A DNA stretch of 64,000 bases from Streptomyces sp. H39-S7. Lineage in GTDB: Bacteria > Actinomycetota > Actinomycetes > Streptomycetales > Streptomycetaceae. Of the stretch, positions 36,501-45,684 are shown one piece after another. The stretch spans positions 1 to 64,000 of the forward strand of contig NZ_JAPVLU010000011.1 of NCBI RefSeq assembly GCF_027158205.1, in the 5' to 3' direction. The number at the start of each line of letters is the position of its first letter. Positions within the stretch are counted from its first letter, which is position 1. The notes below the pieces were generated by a model, which saw nothing but the letters and a program-made list of their open reading frames with translations, did not search any database and had not been told where the DNA came from. A program made the position numbers and the translations under genes.

Positions 36501-39500
36501 GATGGGCCGGGTGCCCGAACCCGGACGCGCTCGGATCAGCGCCCGGATGGAAGCCGCCCACAGCGCGCTGGCCGGTGACGCCCTCGGCGCTGTCCGCCGC
36601 GAATGTGAGGCCATTCGCGAGGAGCTCACCGACCTGGGCGCCGAGGCCGCCCGGTTCTTGCAGGAGCGGGCCACCGTCGAGCTCAACGAGGCGGACGCGC
36701 CCACACAACTGACGGACGAAGTACGGCAGCTGATCGTCGAGGGGGACCTCGCGACGGCCGAGGAGTACTTGCTGGCGGCCCGCGAGGGGAACACCCCACC
36801 GCGTGCACAGCACACCGCGCTGGCCGACTTCAACGCCTACTTCCCCGCGGTCCCCCAAGCCCTGCCCGAAGGCATCACACCCGCAGTGATCGCCGCCGCT
36901 GAGAACGGCAGCCGCCTGGGTCCTTTGGACTTCGGGCCCCTGTCCCCCGGTGACCGCCGGATCGCTGTGGATGCGCTGTCCGCCTGGCACCACGCCGCTA
37001 CCCGGTGGGCCCAGGTCCGCACCAACAAGTACGTGCTGCGCCCGGCCCTGCGCCTGGCTGGTATCGAGTATGTATGGGAGGCCGATCCCGGCCTGCCAGT
37101 CGCCTCGAACCTGCGCCGATGGGTCGATCTGCGCGAGGTGACACTGATCGGCAAGGTGCGCCTGCCGGCCTTTGGTACGCAGGCAGACGGCCGGCTGCGG
37201 CTGCTGATGACGTCCGAGGTCACCGATGCCGCCAAGCTCCTGGCCTGGGTCCAACAAGACCTCAGTTCCATCCCGGTCGTCATCGCGTTCACCGGCACCC
37301 TGTCTCCCGCCCAACGCCGAGCCCTGGCCGCCGCGTGCGCCGAGCGACCCGCCAAGCCCGTCCTGGTGCTGGACGCTGCCGCCCTGGCCTACCTCGCCTC
37401 TCGCGGCAGCGGCCAGTTCACCTTGACCGAACGCATCCTGGCCCCGTTCAGCGCCATCAACCCTTACACCCCCGATGCCAACGAAGCCGTGCCGGAAGAG
37501 ATGTTTTACGGTCGCGGCGAGGAACTGTCCGCCGTCACCGACCAGCACGGAGTCAGCCTCCTGTACGGCGGGCGCAGGCTGGGAAAGTCGGCGCTCCTGC
37601 GAGCCGCCGGTCGCCGCCACGCCCTCACCGAAGGTCATATCGCCCTGTACCTGCCGCTGCCCAGCAGTCTGGCCTCGGGCACAGAGGAGATCTGGGACAT
37701 GATCTTCACCGAGATGGGCCGGGCCGGGATCGGCCTGGCTCCCGGCAAACACGCCACCACCGCCTATCGGCGTGTCCGGGACGCTATCGCTGCCTGGCTC
37801 GATCAAGACCGGACCCGGCGGCTGCTGCTCCTACTCGACGAATGCGACTCCTTCTTCGACGCCGAAGCCGACGCCGGCTTCCCCCAGACCACCCGCCTAC
37901 GAAACTTGATGAGCAGCACCGAACGCCGCTTCAAGCCGGTCTTCGCCGGTCTGCACCAGGTCCAGCGCTTCGCCGGCCTACCCAACCAGCCACTCGCTGA
38001 GGCACATTTCGGCAGGGCCCAGGGCATCGGGCCCCTCTCCCCCGGCCCCGCCTACCGCCTCCTGCAGGAACCCGCCGAAGTCCTGGGGATCAACTTCGCG
38101 CACGACAGCCTCATCCACCGCCTGTTGGCCTACTGCAACTACCACCCCAAACTCCTGCAGGTCGCCGGTGAGGCCCTGGTCACCGAAGCACTGGCCAGCC
38201 GCACACCTGACGGACCGCCCTGGACCATCGACAACGACATCCTCGAACGCGTCATCGGCTCCCCAGACCTGCGACGTCGCATCCGCGACACCGTGCGCCT
38301 CAACCTCAACCTCGACCCCCGCTACAAGGTCATTGCCCTGCTCATCGCGCACAACGCCCACACCCACGGCGTCGAACACAACATCAGCACCCGCACCCTG
38401 CGCCAGCAGTGCGCCGACTGGTGGCCCGAGAGCTTCACCCACCACACGGCCGACGAATTCCGGGTCCTGTTGGAAGAGATGGTGGGTCTGGGGATCCTGG
38501 CCACCGAACGCGACGGCTGGCGCCTACGCTCCTCCAACGTCCTGCGGCTCCTCGGCACCCCCGACGCCATCGAGGAAGAACTCCATGCCCACGACCCCAA
38601 CGACATCCCCACCCGCCTGTCCATCAGCCAGGCCCGGCGCCCCCTTCCCGGCGCCCGCATCAGCCCCCTGACGGAACAGCAGATCGCAGGGCTGGTGCGC
38701 CGCGACAACGCGCTGCGCATCGTGCTGGGTACCGACGCCACCTGCCTCGACGACGTCATCACCGCGCTGGCCGACCAGCAGCAACGCACCCCCAGCGACC
38801 TGGCACCCCTGATCAAACCGACCAACCCCAACAGCTACCGCCAGGCCCTGAGCGCAGGTAAGGCCCGCGGCCCCCACCGACTGATCATCAGTGACATGCG
38901 AGCCTTCAAGCCCGACGCCGTCGATACCGCTCTGCGGGACGCCATCACCCGCCAACCGGCCTCTGGTGTCACCCGCTGCGTCATCGCCCTCATCAACGCC
39001 GGGAACCGCGAGCATCTGGAGGTCCTGTCCCGTCACGCGGAAGAGGACATCCTCGTGCCCCTGCAACGCGCCACCGCCGACGGAATCCGCAGCTGGGTTG
39101 CCCCCAACGAGGTCCTGACCGCCTTCAACGCCCCCGAAAACCGACGCCGCCTCTTCACCACAACTGGCGGCTGGCCGATTCTGCTCAATCAAGCCGCAGA
39201 CCTGGCCGCCACGAAGCACAGCGCCCCCGACATCTGCCGCACCCTGCACGACACCCTCGCCACACCCGCCGGAGCTGGACAGCTCCTGGAAGCAGCCGCT
39301 CTGACCGATCCGGCGCTGCAGGGCATCCTGCACGACCTGTCCGAGCTCGACGAGCCCCTGTCCGAAGGCGACCTCGTCGACCTCCTCACCGCCGAACATC
39401 CCGACGCCGCCGGCGCTCTGACCACTCTGCGCCACTTGGCGGCTCTGACCGAATCACCCGGCACCGCCGACTCTGCTCTGGAAAAGACCATCGCCGCCGC

Positions 39501-39525
39501 CTGGCGTGCGCACGGTCCCGGCTGA
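33598..39525 (+). CDS. Very large STAND/AAA-like ATPase
   Basis: 1975 residues from the GTG at 33598, which has AAAGGA about five bases upstream; an ATG at 33583 adds five residues. The first 1250 residues are mostly helical with no motif I recognise. A REase- or sensor-like block precedes the ATPase (VTLIGKVRLPAFGTQADG, PVVIAFTGTLSPAQRRAL). The ATPase begins INPYTPDANEAVPEEMFYGRG and has Walker A YGGRRLGKSALLR (near 1322) and Walker B LLLLLDECDSFFD (near 1410). A winged-helix-like segment (TLRQQCADWWPESF, LGILATERDGWRL) follows, then about 450 more residues. This is the layout of a signal-transducing NTPase of the kind used in immunity. No known defence system is recognised from the pair. 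Confidence 0.8.
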   Translation: MARRTPRTLHQTLAEPHRTQYLALEQAVAGLSDPVGDVLALVTEEQLASMLERLSRKNRTAVLQELRTPAVGQPSTHAVRQALAALRRSEGAQQTYAIGTLTQPTLDGMQDGLSTWLEQGADRELAGLEELAPDRTVLLLTGLVQWRVTHLAVPLLHLVLRDHPLSSWPAESADAVVRACQAFEETYRNRPAGSLPVELASEPADQPGSGEAPAVPDSPFNAIDLSSAAACAAQAERLRGAFVSGTEVVAEAALLLAAGRVVPAELLRPAERVRQVVDEVHMAVVRAGHALGPLPGPDLPGLLEALEALGAAADQDHALRKALRDVAETRGPEGHPAVAQLHAAVDALLAVDGWAPQQVQEAGHLAAVAELAHAVESDDDDGADALTERLRQSLPPAITPVLTLILRGKAVLGPLPSGNGQANGSGVGQTQDPAPRVPTSLELPPLQKSGAPLVSDAERLPEADAALIPLPRQIDVVQQTPVGDSSPAARSSALPSAGVVAVDDQLIAVRPVTAPTAVAPTARKPDDAPADPPAPTASPVLADLTGRGQLALAHHAARALGHHDTASALRALALAEAMRSDTGACAHELRAAVTDQLQQGVPGTLADQLIMLAAAVRSGLLAGDPDSGEFALKIAAQWHDLPATDAVATAIGHASARGQLSGRTTLNVLAARPDTGDDLAVVCDTARAELRGGPNLNNLRAKQFADRWWAPDGRIGTLLHAVADDRRELAAATRQHLRELGAPGSLSVFLDRDDKAVRGTSRKLQNAARSRILQHAANSLDIVQQWLVLIAQAQPRATDPLSFLYEAVQPHRQRMIDELTALTEVDPKSLTAAAARACLASLETTVRLLAGGTLPGTEPEPSAVLNSDLLRAPDLDLNAQLTPSRAPTLDDVAAADRSDWAQAVRTSIDRENYAIARIALDALEQTDTASPALTDELRATLHTRRAHSGSAIRTLHGELARDIDTAIRMGRVPEPGRARISARMEAAHSALAGDALGAVRRECEAIREELTDLGAEAARFLQERATVELNEADAPTQLTDEVRQLIVEGDLATAEEYLLAAREGNTPPRAQHTALADFNAYFPAVPQALPEGITPAVIAAAENGSRLGPLDFGPLSPGDRRIAVDALSAWHHAATRWAQVRTNKYVLRPALRLAGIEYVWEADPGLPVASNLRRWVDLREVTLIGKVRLPAFGTQADGRLRLLMTSEVTDAAKLLAWVQQDLSSIPVVIAFTGTLSPAQRRALAAACAERPAKPVLVLDAAALAYLASRGSGQFTLTERILAPFSAINPYTPDANEAVPEEMFYGRGEELSAVTDQHGVSLLYGGRRLGKSALLRAAGRRHALTEGHIALYLPLPSSLASGTEEIWDMIFTEMGRAGIGLAPGKHATTAYRRVRDAIAAWLDQDRTRRLLLLLDECDSFFDAEADAGFPQTTRLRNLMSSTERRFKPVFAGLHQVQRFAGLPNQPLAEAHFGRAQGIGPLSPGPAYRLLQEPAEVLGINFAHDSLIHRLLAYCNYHPKLLQVAGEALVTEALASRTPDGPPWTIDNDILERVIGSPDLRRRIRDTVRLNLNLDPRYKVIALLIAHNAHTHGVEHNISTRTLRQQCADWWPESFTHHTADEFRVLLEEMVGLGILATERDGWRLRSSNVLRLLGTPDAIEEELHAHDPNDIPTRLSISQARRPLPGARISPLTEQQIAGLVRRDNALRIVLGTDATCLDDVITALADQQQRTPSDLAPLIKPTNPNSYRQALSAGKARGPHRLIISDMRAFKPDAVDTALRDAITRQPASGVTRCVIALINAGNREHLEVLSRHAEEDILVPLQRATADGIRSWVAPNEVLTAFNAPENRRRLFTTTGGWPILLNQAADLAATKHSAPDICRTLHDTLATPAGAGQLLEAAALTDPALQGILHDLSELDEPLSEGDLVDLLTAEHPDAAGALTTLRHLAALTESPGTADSALEKTIAAAWRAHGPG

Positions 39526-39590
39526 CGATCACCCCGGTGCTGCACCGTCACGTGGGCACCGGGACGGACTGGCCTGCCTCGGCCCTGCGC

Positions 39591-39612
39591 GTCCGGGTCC
39601 GGGACCCCGGAC
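39591..39612. terminator. Hairpin between convergent genes
   Basis: GTCCGGG pairs with CCCGGAC across an 8-base loop in the 238-base gap between the end of the large ATPase gene and the end of the convergent UvrD-like helicase gene. It could terminate both. Nothing else is seen in the gap. Confidence 0.4.
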
Positions 39613-39763
39613 GGGGTGCTGCCGCAGGCGCGGCCCCGCCCGCAGATCGGTACGAGGCGTGCGGAAATGCGGGTGGCTCCCGCACGCGCCGGTGACAGAC
39701 GGCCGAGGCACCCCTCCGATGCGTGTCTGGAGTGGCGGCCCCGCCCATGGGGCAGCCTGCCTG

Positions 39764-41242
39764 TCAGCGCGGCCCGGGTGCGGGATTTCCGTCGGGGTGC
39801 TGGTGGATCCAGGACAGGCCGCCGAGGTCGAGGCGGTCGCGGGTCCGGGTGACGGCGACGTAGGCCAGGCGCGCCTCCGCGTCATCGATGGGTCCGGGCA
39901 ACGGGTGGCCGTTGCTGTCTTGGAGGTCGGTGTCCTTGGGCGGGGTGAAGTCGTCGGCGATCCGAACGGTGGCCCATTCCCGCCCCTTGGCCTTGTGCGC
40001 TGTGGAGACGGTGATCCGAGCGTGGTTTTCGTCAGTGAGTTGGTCTACTGCAGCCAGGACGGCGCCGGTGCCGTGTTGGTCGATGAGCTCCACGAAGGGT
40101 TTCAGGTCGCGGCCGGCGGGGTCGTGGTCGGCGTACTCCTGCAGTTCGCCCCAGGTGGGAAAGAGCACCAGTTCGGGATGCGCGGTGCGGCGTCCCTCCT
40201 TGAGGTCCTGGGCGGCGGTAGCCAAGGCGCGCAGGCTTTGCCCTCCGCCGGCCAGGGCCACGGTCTGGCCGGCGGCCAGGTGGGTCATGACCTCGGTCAT
40301 CGCGCCGATGTTGGTACGGCACAGTACGGCGTCGGGGTCGTGGACCTCGCCGAGTTCGGTGCTGATCGCTTCGGTTCCGGTCAGGCGGATCGGAGCGTCA
40401 ACGATGCCCAGCCACCGGTTGGCCTCGTCGGCCAGGTGGGGGCCGAAGCGGAAGGATTGCGACAGGGTCAGGGCGGTTCCGTTGAAGCCGGTCATGATGT
40501 CGCGGGCGCCCCGCCAGCCGTAGATCGCCTGGGCCGAATCACCGACCATGACGAGCTGCGCATGCTCGCGCTGGGCGCAGAAGACCTGTTCCAGGACGGG
40601 GTTGGTGTCCTGTGCTTCATCGAGCAGGAGGTAGTCGGCGTCGATGGTCGGGTCGGACAGCGCCCACAGTTTCAGGTAGTGGTCGTGATCGAAGCGCACC
40701 ACCCCCTGCTCGGGGTGTTGGAGGTCGGCCCATGCCTTGCGCGCGAAGGGAAGGAGCAGCTCGGCGAGCTCGGCGTGGAGGTCCTTGTCTTCCAAGCCGC
40801 GCAGGGTCGGGATGTGGTGGGCGGCCAGGGTGCGGTCGGCGGAGTGACAGTACCGGGCCACCGCGTGGAGCACGGTGTGCGACAGCGTCCTGGCGGTGAT
40901 GTCCCGTTCCCCGATCCGCACGGCCTGGATCAGGCCCAGGGCCGCCCCAGTGCGCCAGCCCGCCTGGCGGGGGGCGTTCAGGCGCGGGGCATAGCGGTGG
41001 CCGATGGCGGCGTAGGCCAGGGCGTGGGCGGTCTTGCACTGCACGGTGCGGGGGAAGCGGGTGGCCGCGTCGAGGGCGATGGCTTTGTTGAAGGCGATGT
41101 AGCGGCCGCGGCGTTGGGTGCGCGAGGCGAGGAGGAGCAGGGTGCTGGTCTTGCCGGTGCCGGCGCCGGCCTGCAGAGCGAGGTGGTCGCCGGCGTGGAA
41201 GAGGTCGGCGGCTGCCGCTTGTTCGTCGGTTGGGTTCAGCAT
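39764..41242 (-). CDS. UvrD/Rep-like superfamily 1 helicase
   Basis: 492 residues from the ATG at 41240-41242, with GGAG six bases upstream. Motif Q/I is NPTDEQAAAADLF then ALQAGAGTGKTSTLLLLA, motif II DYLLLDEAQDTNPV, motif III MVGDSAQAIYGWRGA, motif IV-like TLSQSFRFG, motif V STAHKAKGREW and motif VI YVAVTRTRDRL. It is smaller than housekeeping UvrD (about 700-800 residues) and lacks the long accessory domains. It probably translocates on single-stranded DNA in repair or element maintenance. It lies downstream of the DUF6083 gene in the same direction. Confidence 0.9.
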   Translation of the reverse strand: MLNPTDEQAAAADLFHAGDHLALQAGAGTGKTSTLLLLASRTQRRGRYIAFNKAIALDAATRFPRTVQCKTAHALAYAAIGHRYAPRLNAPRQAGWRTGAALGLIQAVRIGERDITARTLSHTVLHAVARYCHSADRTLAAHHIPTLRGLEDKDLHAELAELLLPFARKAWADLQHPEQGVVRFDHDHYLKLWALSDPTIDADYLLLDEAQDTNPVLEQVFCAQREHAQLVMVGDSAQAIYGWRGARDIMTGFNGTALTLSQSFRFGPHLADEANRWLGIVDAPIRLTGTEAISTELGEVHDPDAVLCRTNIGAMTEVMTHLAAGQTVALAGGGQSLRALATAAQDLKEGRRTAHPELVLFPTWGELQEYADHDPAGRDLKPFVELIDQHGTGAVLAAVDQLTDENHARITVSTAHKAKGREWATVRIADDFTPPKDTDLQDSNGHPLPGPIDDAEARLAYVAVTRTRDRLDLGGLSWIHQHPDGNPAPGPR

Positions 41243-41319
41243 GGGTTGCTCCGGTGGGGGTTGGAGGGGGGTGGTCCGGGTCGCGTGGGCTGGCGGGCGC
41301 GGTGTCCGGTTGCGCACGG

Positions 41320-42222
41320 TCAGGTTGGTGGTGGATGCCGTGGCGGAGGTTCCGGCAGGGCGTGGCTGTTTGCGGCGTGGTGGAGGGTGTCGAAGGGTTG
41401 GGGGTGGATGTGTTGGTGGTGCAGGAAGGTGTCGAAGGGTTCCCAGCCGGTCAGGGCGATGTCTGCGGCGGAGGGTGTCGCGGCGTGTGTGGGGCAGCGC
41501 TGGGCGCGCCAGCGCAGTTGTTCGGCGTACGGCTGCTGGCTGAGGTCGTAGGTGGCCATCACGGTGGGGGTGTCTGGGGCGGTCAGGTGTCCGGGGTTGG
41601 CGGGTGTGGGGATGAGGATCCAGGTGCCCGGTGTGGTTCGTGGTGCGAGCAGGGGCAGGGTGCAGCGGTGGCGTGTGCGGGTCTGGGCCACGCAGAGGAT
41701 CTGGTCGACGGGTGCGGGGGCGAGGTAGAGCAGGTGGAGGAGTTGGACCGCGGGGCGGCGGAGAGGTGCTGGCGTTGATTCGGCGGCGGGCGGGTTCTGG
41801 CGTGGCGTGAAGCGGCCGGCGTCGAGGAGGCGGCGAGTGTTGAGCGCCAGGTTCCGGCGGGCCTCCTGCAGCCCGGGGATACCGAGGTCGGGTGTGGCGG
41901 GGCACAGGGCGTCGTGGTGTACCCGGCACCAGGGCGAACCGTCCTGGGACGGTCGGGCCACACCGGACAGGACATGCCAGCGCTGGCCGTCCGGCACCAG
42001 CTGGGTGGGGAGTTCGCCGGGGTGCAAGGGGACGGCGCGGTCGCTGTCGCGGTAGTACCACTCGATGCGATTGCCGCAGGCAGTGCAATGACCGGTCTGC
42101 CCGGAGCGCAGGAGCTTGGTGGGGCTGTCGGGGCTGACGCGCAGGGCGCGCGGGGGGCGGCGGTTCTTGGGGGTGCCGTCCCAGGCGAAGCCGTCAGCGG
42201 CGGGGTTGTTGGTGGCGCGCAT
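41320..42222 (-). CDS. DUF6083 protein
   Basis: 300 residues with the DUF6083 pattern: HCTACGNRIEWYYR, PLHPGELP, RWHVLSGVA and WCRVHHDALCP. The Cys and His residues suggest a bound zinc. The C-terminal half has a WILIPTPANP stretch and a winding Pro-rich end. The family is confined to Streptomyces and relatives and has no known function. It lies between an Xre regulator and a UvrD-like helicase, all on the minus strand. Confidence 0.75.
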   Translation of the reverse strand: MRATNNPAADGFAWDGTPKNRRPPRALRVSPDSPTKLLRSGQTGHCTACGNRIEWYYRDSDRAVPLHPGELPTQLVPDGQRWHVLSGVARPSQDGSPWCRVHHDALCPATPDLGIPGLQEARRNLALNTRRLLDAGRFTPRQNPPAAESTPAPLRRPAVQLLHLLYLAPAPVDQILCVAQTRTRHRCTLPLLAPRTTPGTWILIPTPANPGHLTAPDTPTVMATYDLSQQPYAEQLRWRAQRCPTHAATPSAADIALTGWEPFDTFLHHQHIHPQPFDTLHHAANSHALPEPPPRHPPPT

Positions 42223-42399
42223 ACGGTGAACGTCGCAGGCAACACGCCGCCACCGGGATGTCAGAGCTGTGGTTGTCCCCCGGGAGGCGGCATTTCCAGC
42301 ACGTGCGTTCGCCTACTGGTTCATGCGTTCGCTTGCCGATACCGGATCGGGTGGCGGCGGCCGGCCCGGGTCGGCCGCCCGCGCCGGGCCGAGGGGGCG

Positions 42400-42663
42400 T
42401 CAGACGGGGGGTGGGGCTGGCGGTTCGTGGCCCTCACAGAGGGTTCCCAGGAGTTGGTCGAGGGGGGCACCCAGGGCGTGGGCGAGAGCGTGCCAGGTCT
42501 TGAGACTGCCGATGGTGCGGCCCTGCTCGATCTCGATGAGGGTGCGTCGGGCCAGGCCGGTACGGGCGGCGAGCTCGTCGTAGGTCCATCCGCGCGCGGC
42601 CCGCAGTCGGGACAGCTCCAGGCGGAGTGCTCCGAGGTTGGGGTCGGGCGGGAAGATCGTCAC
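42400..42663 (-). CDS. Xre-family DNA-binding regulator
   Basis: An 87-residue single-domain helix-turn-helix protein: LRLELSRLRAARGWTYDELA, ARTGLARRTLIEIEQGRTIG, LKTWHALAHALGAPLDQLLG. It should bind as a dimer to a short palindrome. Directly upstream, in the divergent promoter region, are three 17-bp repeats with GCAG-N4-CTGC cores, which are good candidates for its own operator. It therefore probably represses itself and the zinc-ribbon gene. Confidence 0.85.
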   Translation of the reverse strand: MTIFPPDPNLGALRLELSRLRAARGWTYDELAARTGLARRTLIEIEQGRTIGSLKTWHALAHALGAPLDQLLGTLCEGHEPPAPPPV

Positions 42664-42677
42664 CCGTCCATCCGACG

Positions 42678-42759
42678 GTGCAGACCCCTGCCCTGTCAGT
42701 GCAGACTTCTGCCCTATCTGTCCCTTTCGGACTCAACCGAAGAGGGCAGGGGTCTGCAC
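42678..42759. promoter_or_regulatory. Three 17-bp operator-like sites in a divergent promoter
   Basis: Site 1 is GTGCAGACCCCTGCCCT (42678-42694). Site 2 is GTGCAGACTTCTGCCCT (42699-42715), a direct repeat 21 bp away, two helical turns. Site 3 is the exact inverse of site 1 (42743-42759). Each contains the dyad GCAG-N4-CTGC. They lie between the Xre regulator and the divergent zinc-ribbon gene. Sites 1 and 3 could alternatively form a long hairpin. Confidence 0.8.
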
Positions 42760-42846
42760 TACCGTGTGCCGCCGCGGCCCATCCGGGCCAACCAACAAGG
42801 AGGCACGGTCCGTGTCCAGGGCCGGCAGCAAGGAGAGCAACACCCG

Positions 42847-43317
42847 ATGGGGTCTGCCACCACCCGGCAGCCGGCCCGGCGCTGGACTGTGCAACTCCGC
42901 GCCACCCACCACGGCCTGGTGCTGAGCTGCCCGCAGTGCGGAACCTGCCCGCTCCCAGCCGGAGCCAGCAGACACGGCGCCGTGCTGGCACACCTGGCTC
43001 AGCACGCCCGAGACAACCCTCTCGCCCCCTACCTGCGGACCTGCCAGTGCGGTGCCCAGAACTGCCCCTGGCATCCCCGCCGACGAGGCTGTGACGGACC
43101 GATCCTGCTCATCCTCACCCGCAACCGGGCAGGCAGTATCTGGCGCCTGGCAGACCTCTGCCAGGCCTGCGCAACCACCACGGTCTACTCCGCCACCGTC
43201 CCTGAACTGGCCACCATCTCGCCGATCGAACCACCGGCTGGCTTCGACGAGGCCGATGGCAAGGACGGCGCCGGGGCCGAGGAAGACACGTGGTGGACAG
43301 AAGGAACCGAGTTCTGA
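42847..43317 (+). CDS. Zinc-ribbon-type small protein
   Basis: 156 residues from the ATG at 42847, with AGGAGAG about nine bases upstream. Cysteine pairs appear in CPQCGTCPL, CQCGAQNCPWHPRRRGC and LCQACATT, giving at least two probable zinc-binding clusters. The C-terminus is acidic. The first part (RRWTVQLRATHHGLVLSCPQ) resembles a family common in Streptomyces mobile regions but unnamed. It is divergent from the Xre regulator and controlled by the shared operator-like sites. A DNA- or RNA-binding role is a guess. Confidence 0.65.
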   Translation: MGSATTRQPARRWTVQLRATHHGLVLSCPQCGTCPLPAGASRHGAVLAHLAQHARDNPLAPYLRTCQCGAQNCPWHPRRRGCDGPILLILTRNRAGSIWRLADLCQACATTTVYSATVPELATISPIEPPAGFDEADGKDGAGAEEDTWWTEGTEF

Positions 43318-43502
43318 AGCCCGTCCAGGCAGGTGGACCCCATCCCGTTCGGCCTCGCCTCAGGCCGGGGCCCTCTCACTCAGCAGATCAGCACCGGGAA
43401 GTCCTTCCATCGCAGATGCTCAGGCATCGAAACCGTCCGGAGCCTCATGGGCCGTTGGCAGCCGCAAGCGCGGAGATACCGGACGGTTATCAGCAGCAGG
43501 CC

Positions 43503-45684
43503 TCAATCGGCTCGCGGACGCCAGGATCGTGCCTGGCGGGCGGCGGTGGAACCGCTGACAGCACTCGCGACACCTGCCAAGATCGCCGTCCCGGCCAGGA
43601 GGGACACGATCAGGGTCCAGGACAGTGTCGCTCCGTCGGTGCCGCCGAGCACTGGCTGGACCAGGACGATGTGGATCGCAGTTCCGACCGCGCCGGCGAT
43701 CAGAAGCGGCATACCCAGGGCCCATGCGGCGGTGCGGTGGAAGATTCTGGTCCGGTCGGTTAGTACGGCCAAGGGGGCGAGAGCTTGAGAGAACCGGACG
43801 AATTCCGAGAAGGAGGCCGTGATCATCGCCATGACGAGGACGAGAGTGCCGACCGTCCCGAGGAAGGGGATCCACCGGGCCTGGTAGCCGAGCGCGAACG
43901 AGGTATCGCCGTCCTCGCCGATGGGTTTCACCGACGACATCATCGACAGATGCACGTGTGCAGCTCGCTTGATGGCCGGGACATCCATCGGCGTGCTGTT
44001 CCCGGTGAAAACCAGCAGTTTCAGACCGGAATCCGCCACGAGCGGCAGGACTGGCCCGGTGCGCACCGTGGCCGGAGCTCCTCCGAAGAGCTGTGATCCG
44101 GACACCCGCAGCCGATCATCGAGGCCCGCATAGGGGACGACTGCTTCCATCGTGCTACCGGGGCAGGGGAGCTTGAGGCCTTGCAGGTCCGGGCATGGGC
44201 CCTGAAGGAGACGTGTCACCCTTCCGCTGTCCTCGACGAGTTGGCCCAGCGCCACCATCCGGGCCCCGGGCGGCAGCGCGCTCACGAACTCCTGAGACGG
44301 TCCGGTACGCCGGGTGGTCTGGATTAGGACCATGCTCTGTCCGGCTTCTGCGGTCAGGTGAGACGCATCGCCAGAACGGGTGGACAGAAGGCTGGTGATG
44401 ATCTGTGTTTGGCCGATGACGCCGATGGCGATAACTAGGGCCGCGATCAGGCGGACGACCATCGCCGGGCGTGCTGCCATGGTGCGGACAGCGATCAGGC
44501 GGGCGGGGTCCGCCCGGTGGCGCTGGGATGCTGCTGCCCGGTGGCTGATGAGGCCCGCGGACCAGCCGATGACCCAGGGCAGGGTGATCCATACCCCGGC
44601 CACGGCGAAGAGGTAGGTGGAGGCCGAGCGTTGCGCGCCGCCCAGCAGCGGGCCGGAGAACAGAGCGAGTGCTACGAACGCTGGAAAGGCGCCCAACGCA
44701 AGGAGCCGCAGCGGTCCTGCTGCCGAGGGTTTGGGTCTGGTCGAGGACGCCCAGCGGGCCAAGGCCGGGCGCAGCAGCACGGTCACTGCCAGTGCTGTGC
44801 TGCTGCCGATGATGAGGGCGATGGCCAAAGGAAGGGCAGCGGCCCGTAGGTCTCCTGCGGCCAGGGTGTAGCCGATCCACGGCAGGCGCACATTGACGAT
44901 GAGGGCCGGAGTAAGGAGGGCTGCGGCGACGGTGGTGCCCAGCAGGACGGGGAGCAAGGTAGCGCCCAGGTCCATCCACAGGCGGGCTCGAGGGGGCGCC
45001 CAGGGTGTGCAGCAACGCATTGCGGCGGTCGCGGCCGGGGGCGCCCATGCGGGCGGCAGCGGCAACAAGTCCCAGGGCCGGCAGCGCAAGGAGTATGGCG
45101 AGCATGGCCCACATGCTGGACTGGGGGCCGATGATGCGCAGGTCGCCGAAGGGCACCCAACTGCCCTGGTAGCCAGTGATTTTCTCGAGATGAGTGACGG
45201 CCTGCTGAGCGGAGGTCGGTCGTACGTAGGCCAGACGCTCGCCGGGCGACGCGAGCCCTTCGTCCGCGATGGTGCCGTAGCGGTGGCTGAAATCCTCGCG
45301 CTCGGAGTCATGCATCAGGGCCGGCGACAGCCACACCTGCCCGGGTCCTGGCCACCGGACCACACCAGGTGGCAGCGGGGCGTCCGCCGTAAGGGGGGCG
45401 ATGACCACGACGGTGAACTGGCGGCCCTGGTAGGAGTCCGAGTAGCGGCTCCACAACGCGGTCGCCTGCTGGCCCGGGTCAGCGATGGCGGGAATGCGGG
45501 CAGCCCCTCGTTCCTCACGGCCCCGCCAGATCGCCGAGGTAATGACGAATGAGGCGGTAGCCAGGGCCAGAACGGCGGTGGCCAGGACTAGGGCGCAAAA
45601 GCGGGCGGCACCATCCTTGGCGTTGCGGTCGGCGGTGCGGCCCAGACGCACCATGTGCCGGGCCAGGCCCGGGCCGACGCTCAC
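43503..45684 (-). pseudogene. ABC exporter permease (MacB-like) with a frameshift
   Basis: The minus strand encodes a two-part permease. The N-terminal part runs from the GTG/ATG near 45684 with a first membrane segment (FCALVLATAVLALATASFVI), an extracytoplasmic domain, and a second segment (MWAMLAILLALPALGLVAAA). Near 44995 a one-base change shifts the frame at NALLHTLGAP, and the rest (LWMDLGATLLPVLLGTTVAA through the final membrane segments to 43503) continues in another frame. Total length fits one 727-codon gene. It overlaps the ATP-binding gene fragment by four bases. A sequencing error cannot be excluded, but the neighbouring subunit is also broken. Confidence 0.75.

Noticed and set aside
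39506..41551. 681-residue plus-strand frame
   Set aside because: Antisense shadow of the UvrD-like helicase, which has all SF1 motifs on the minus strand.
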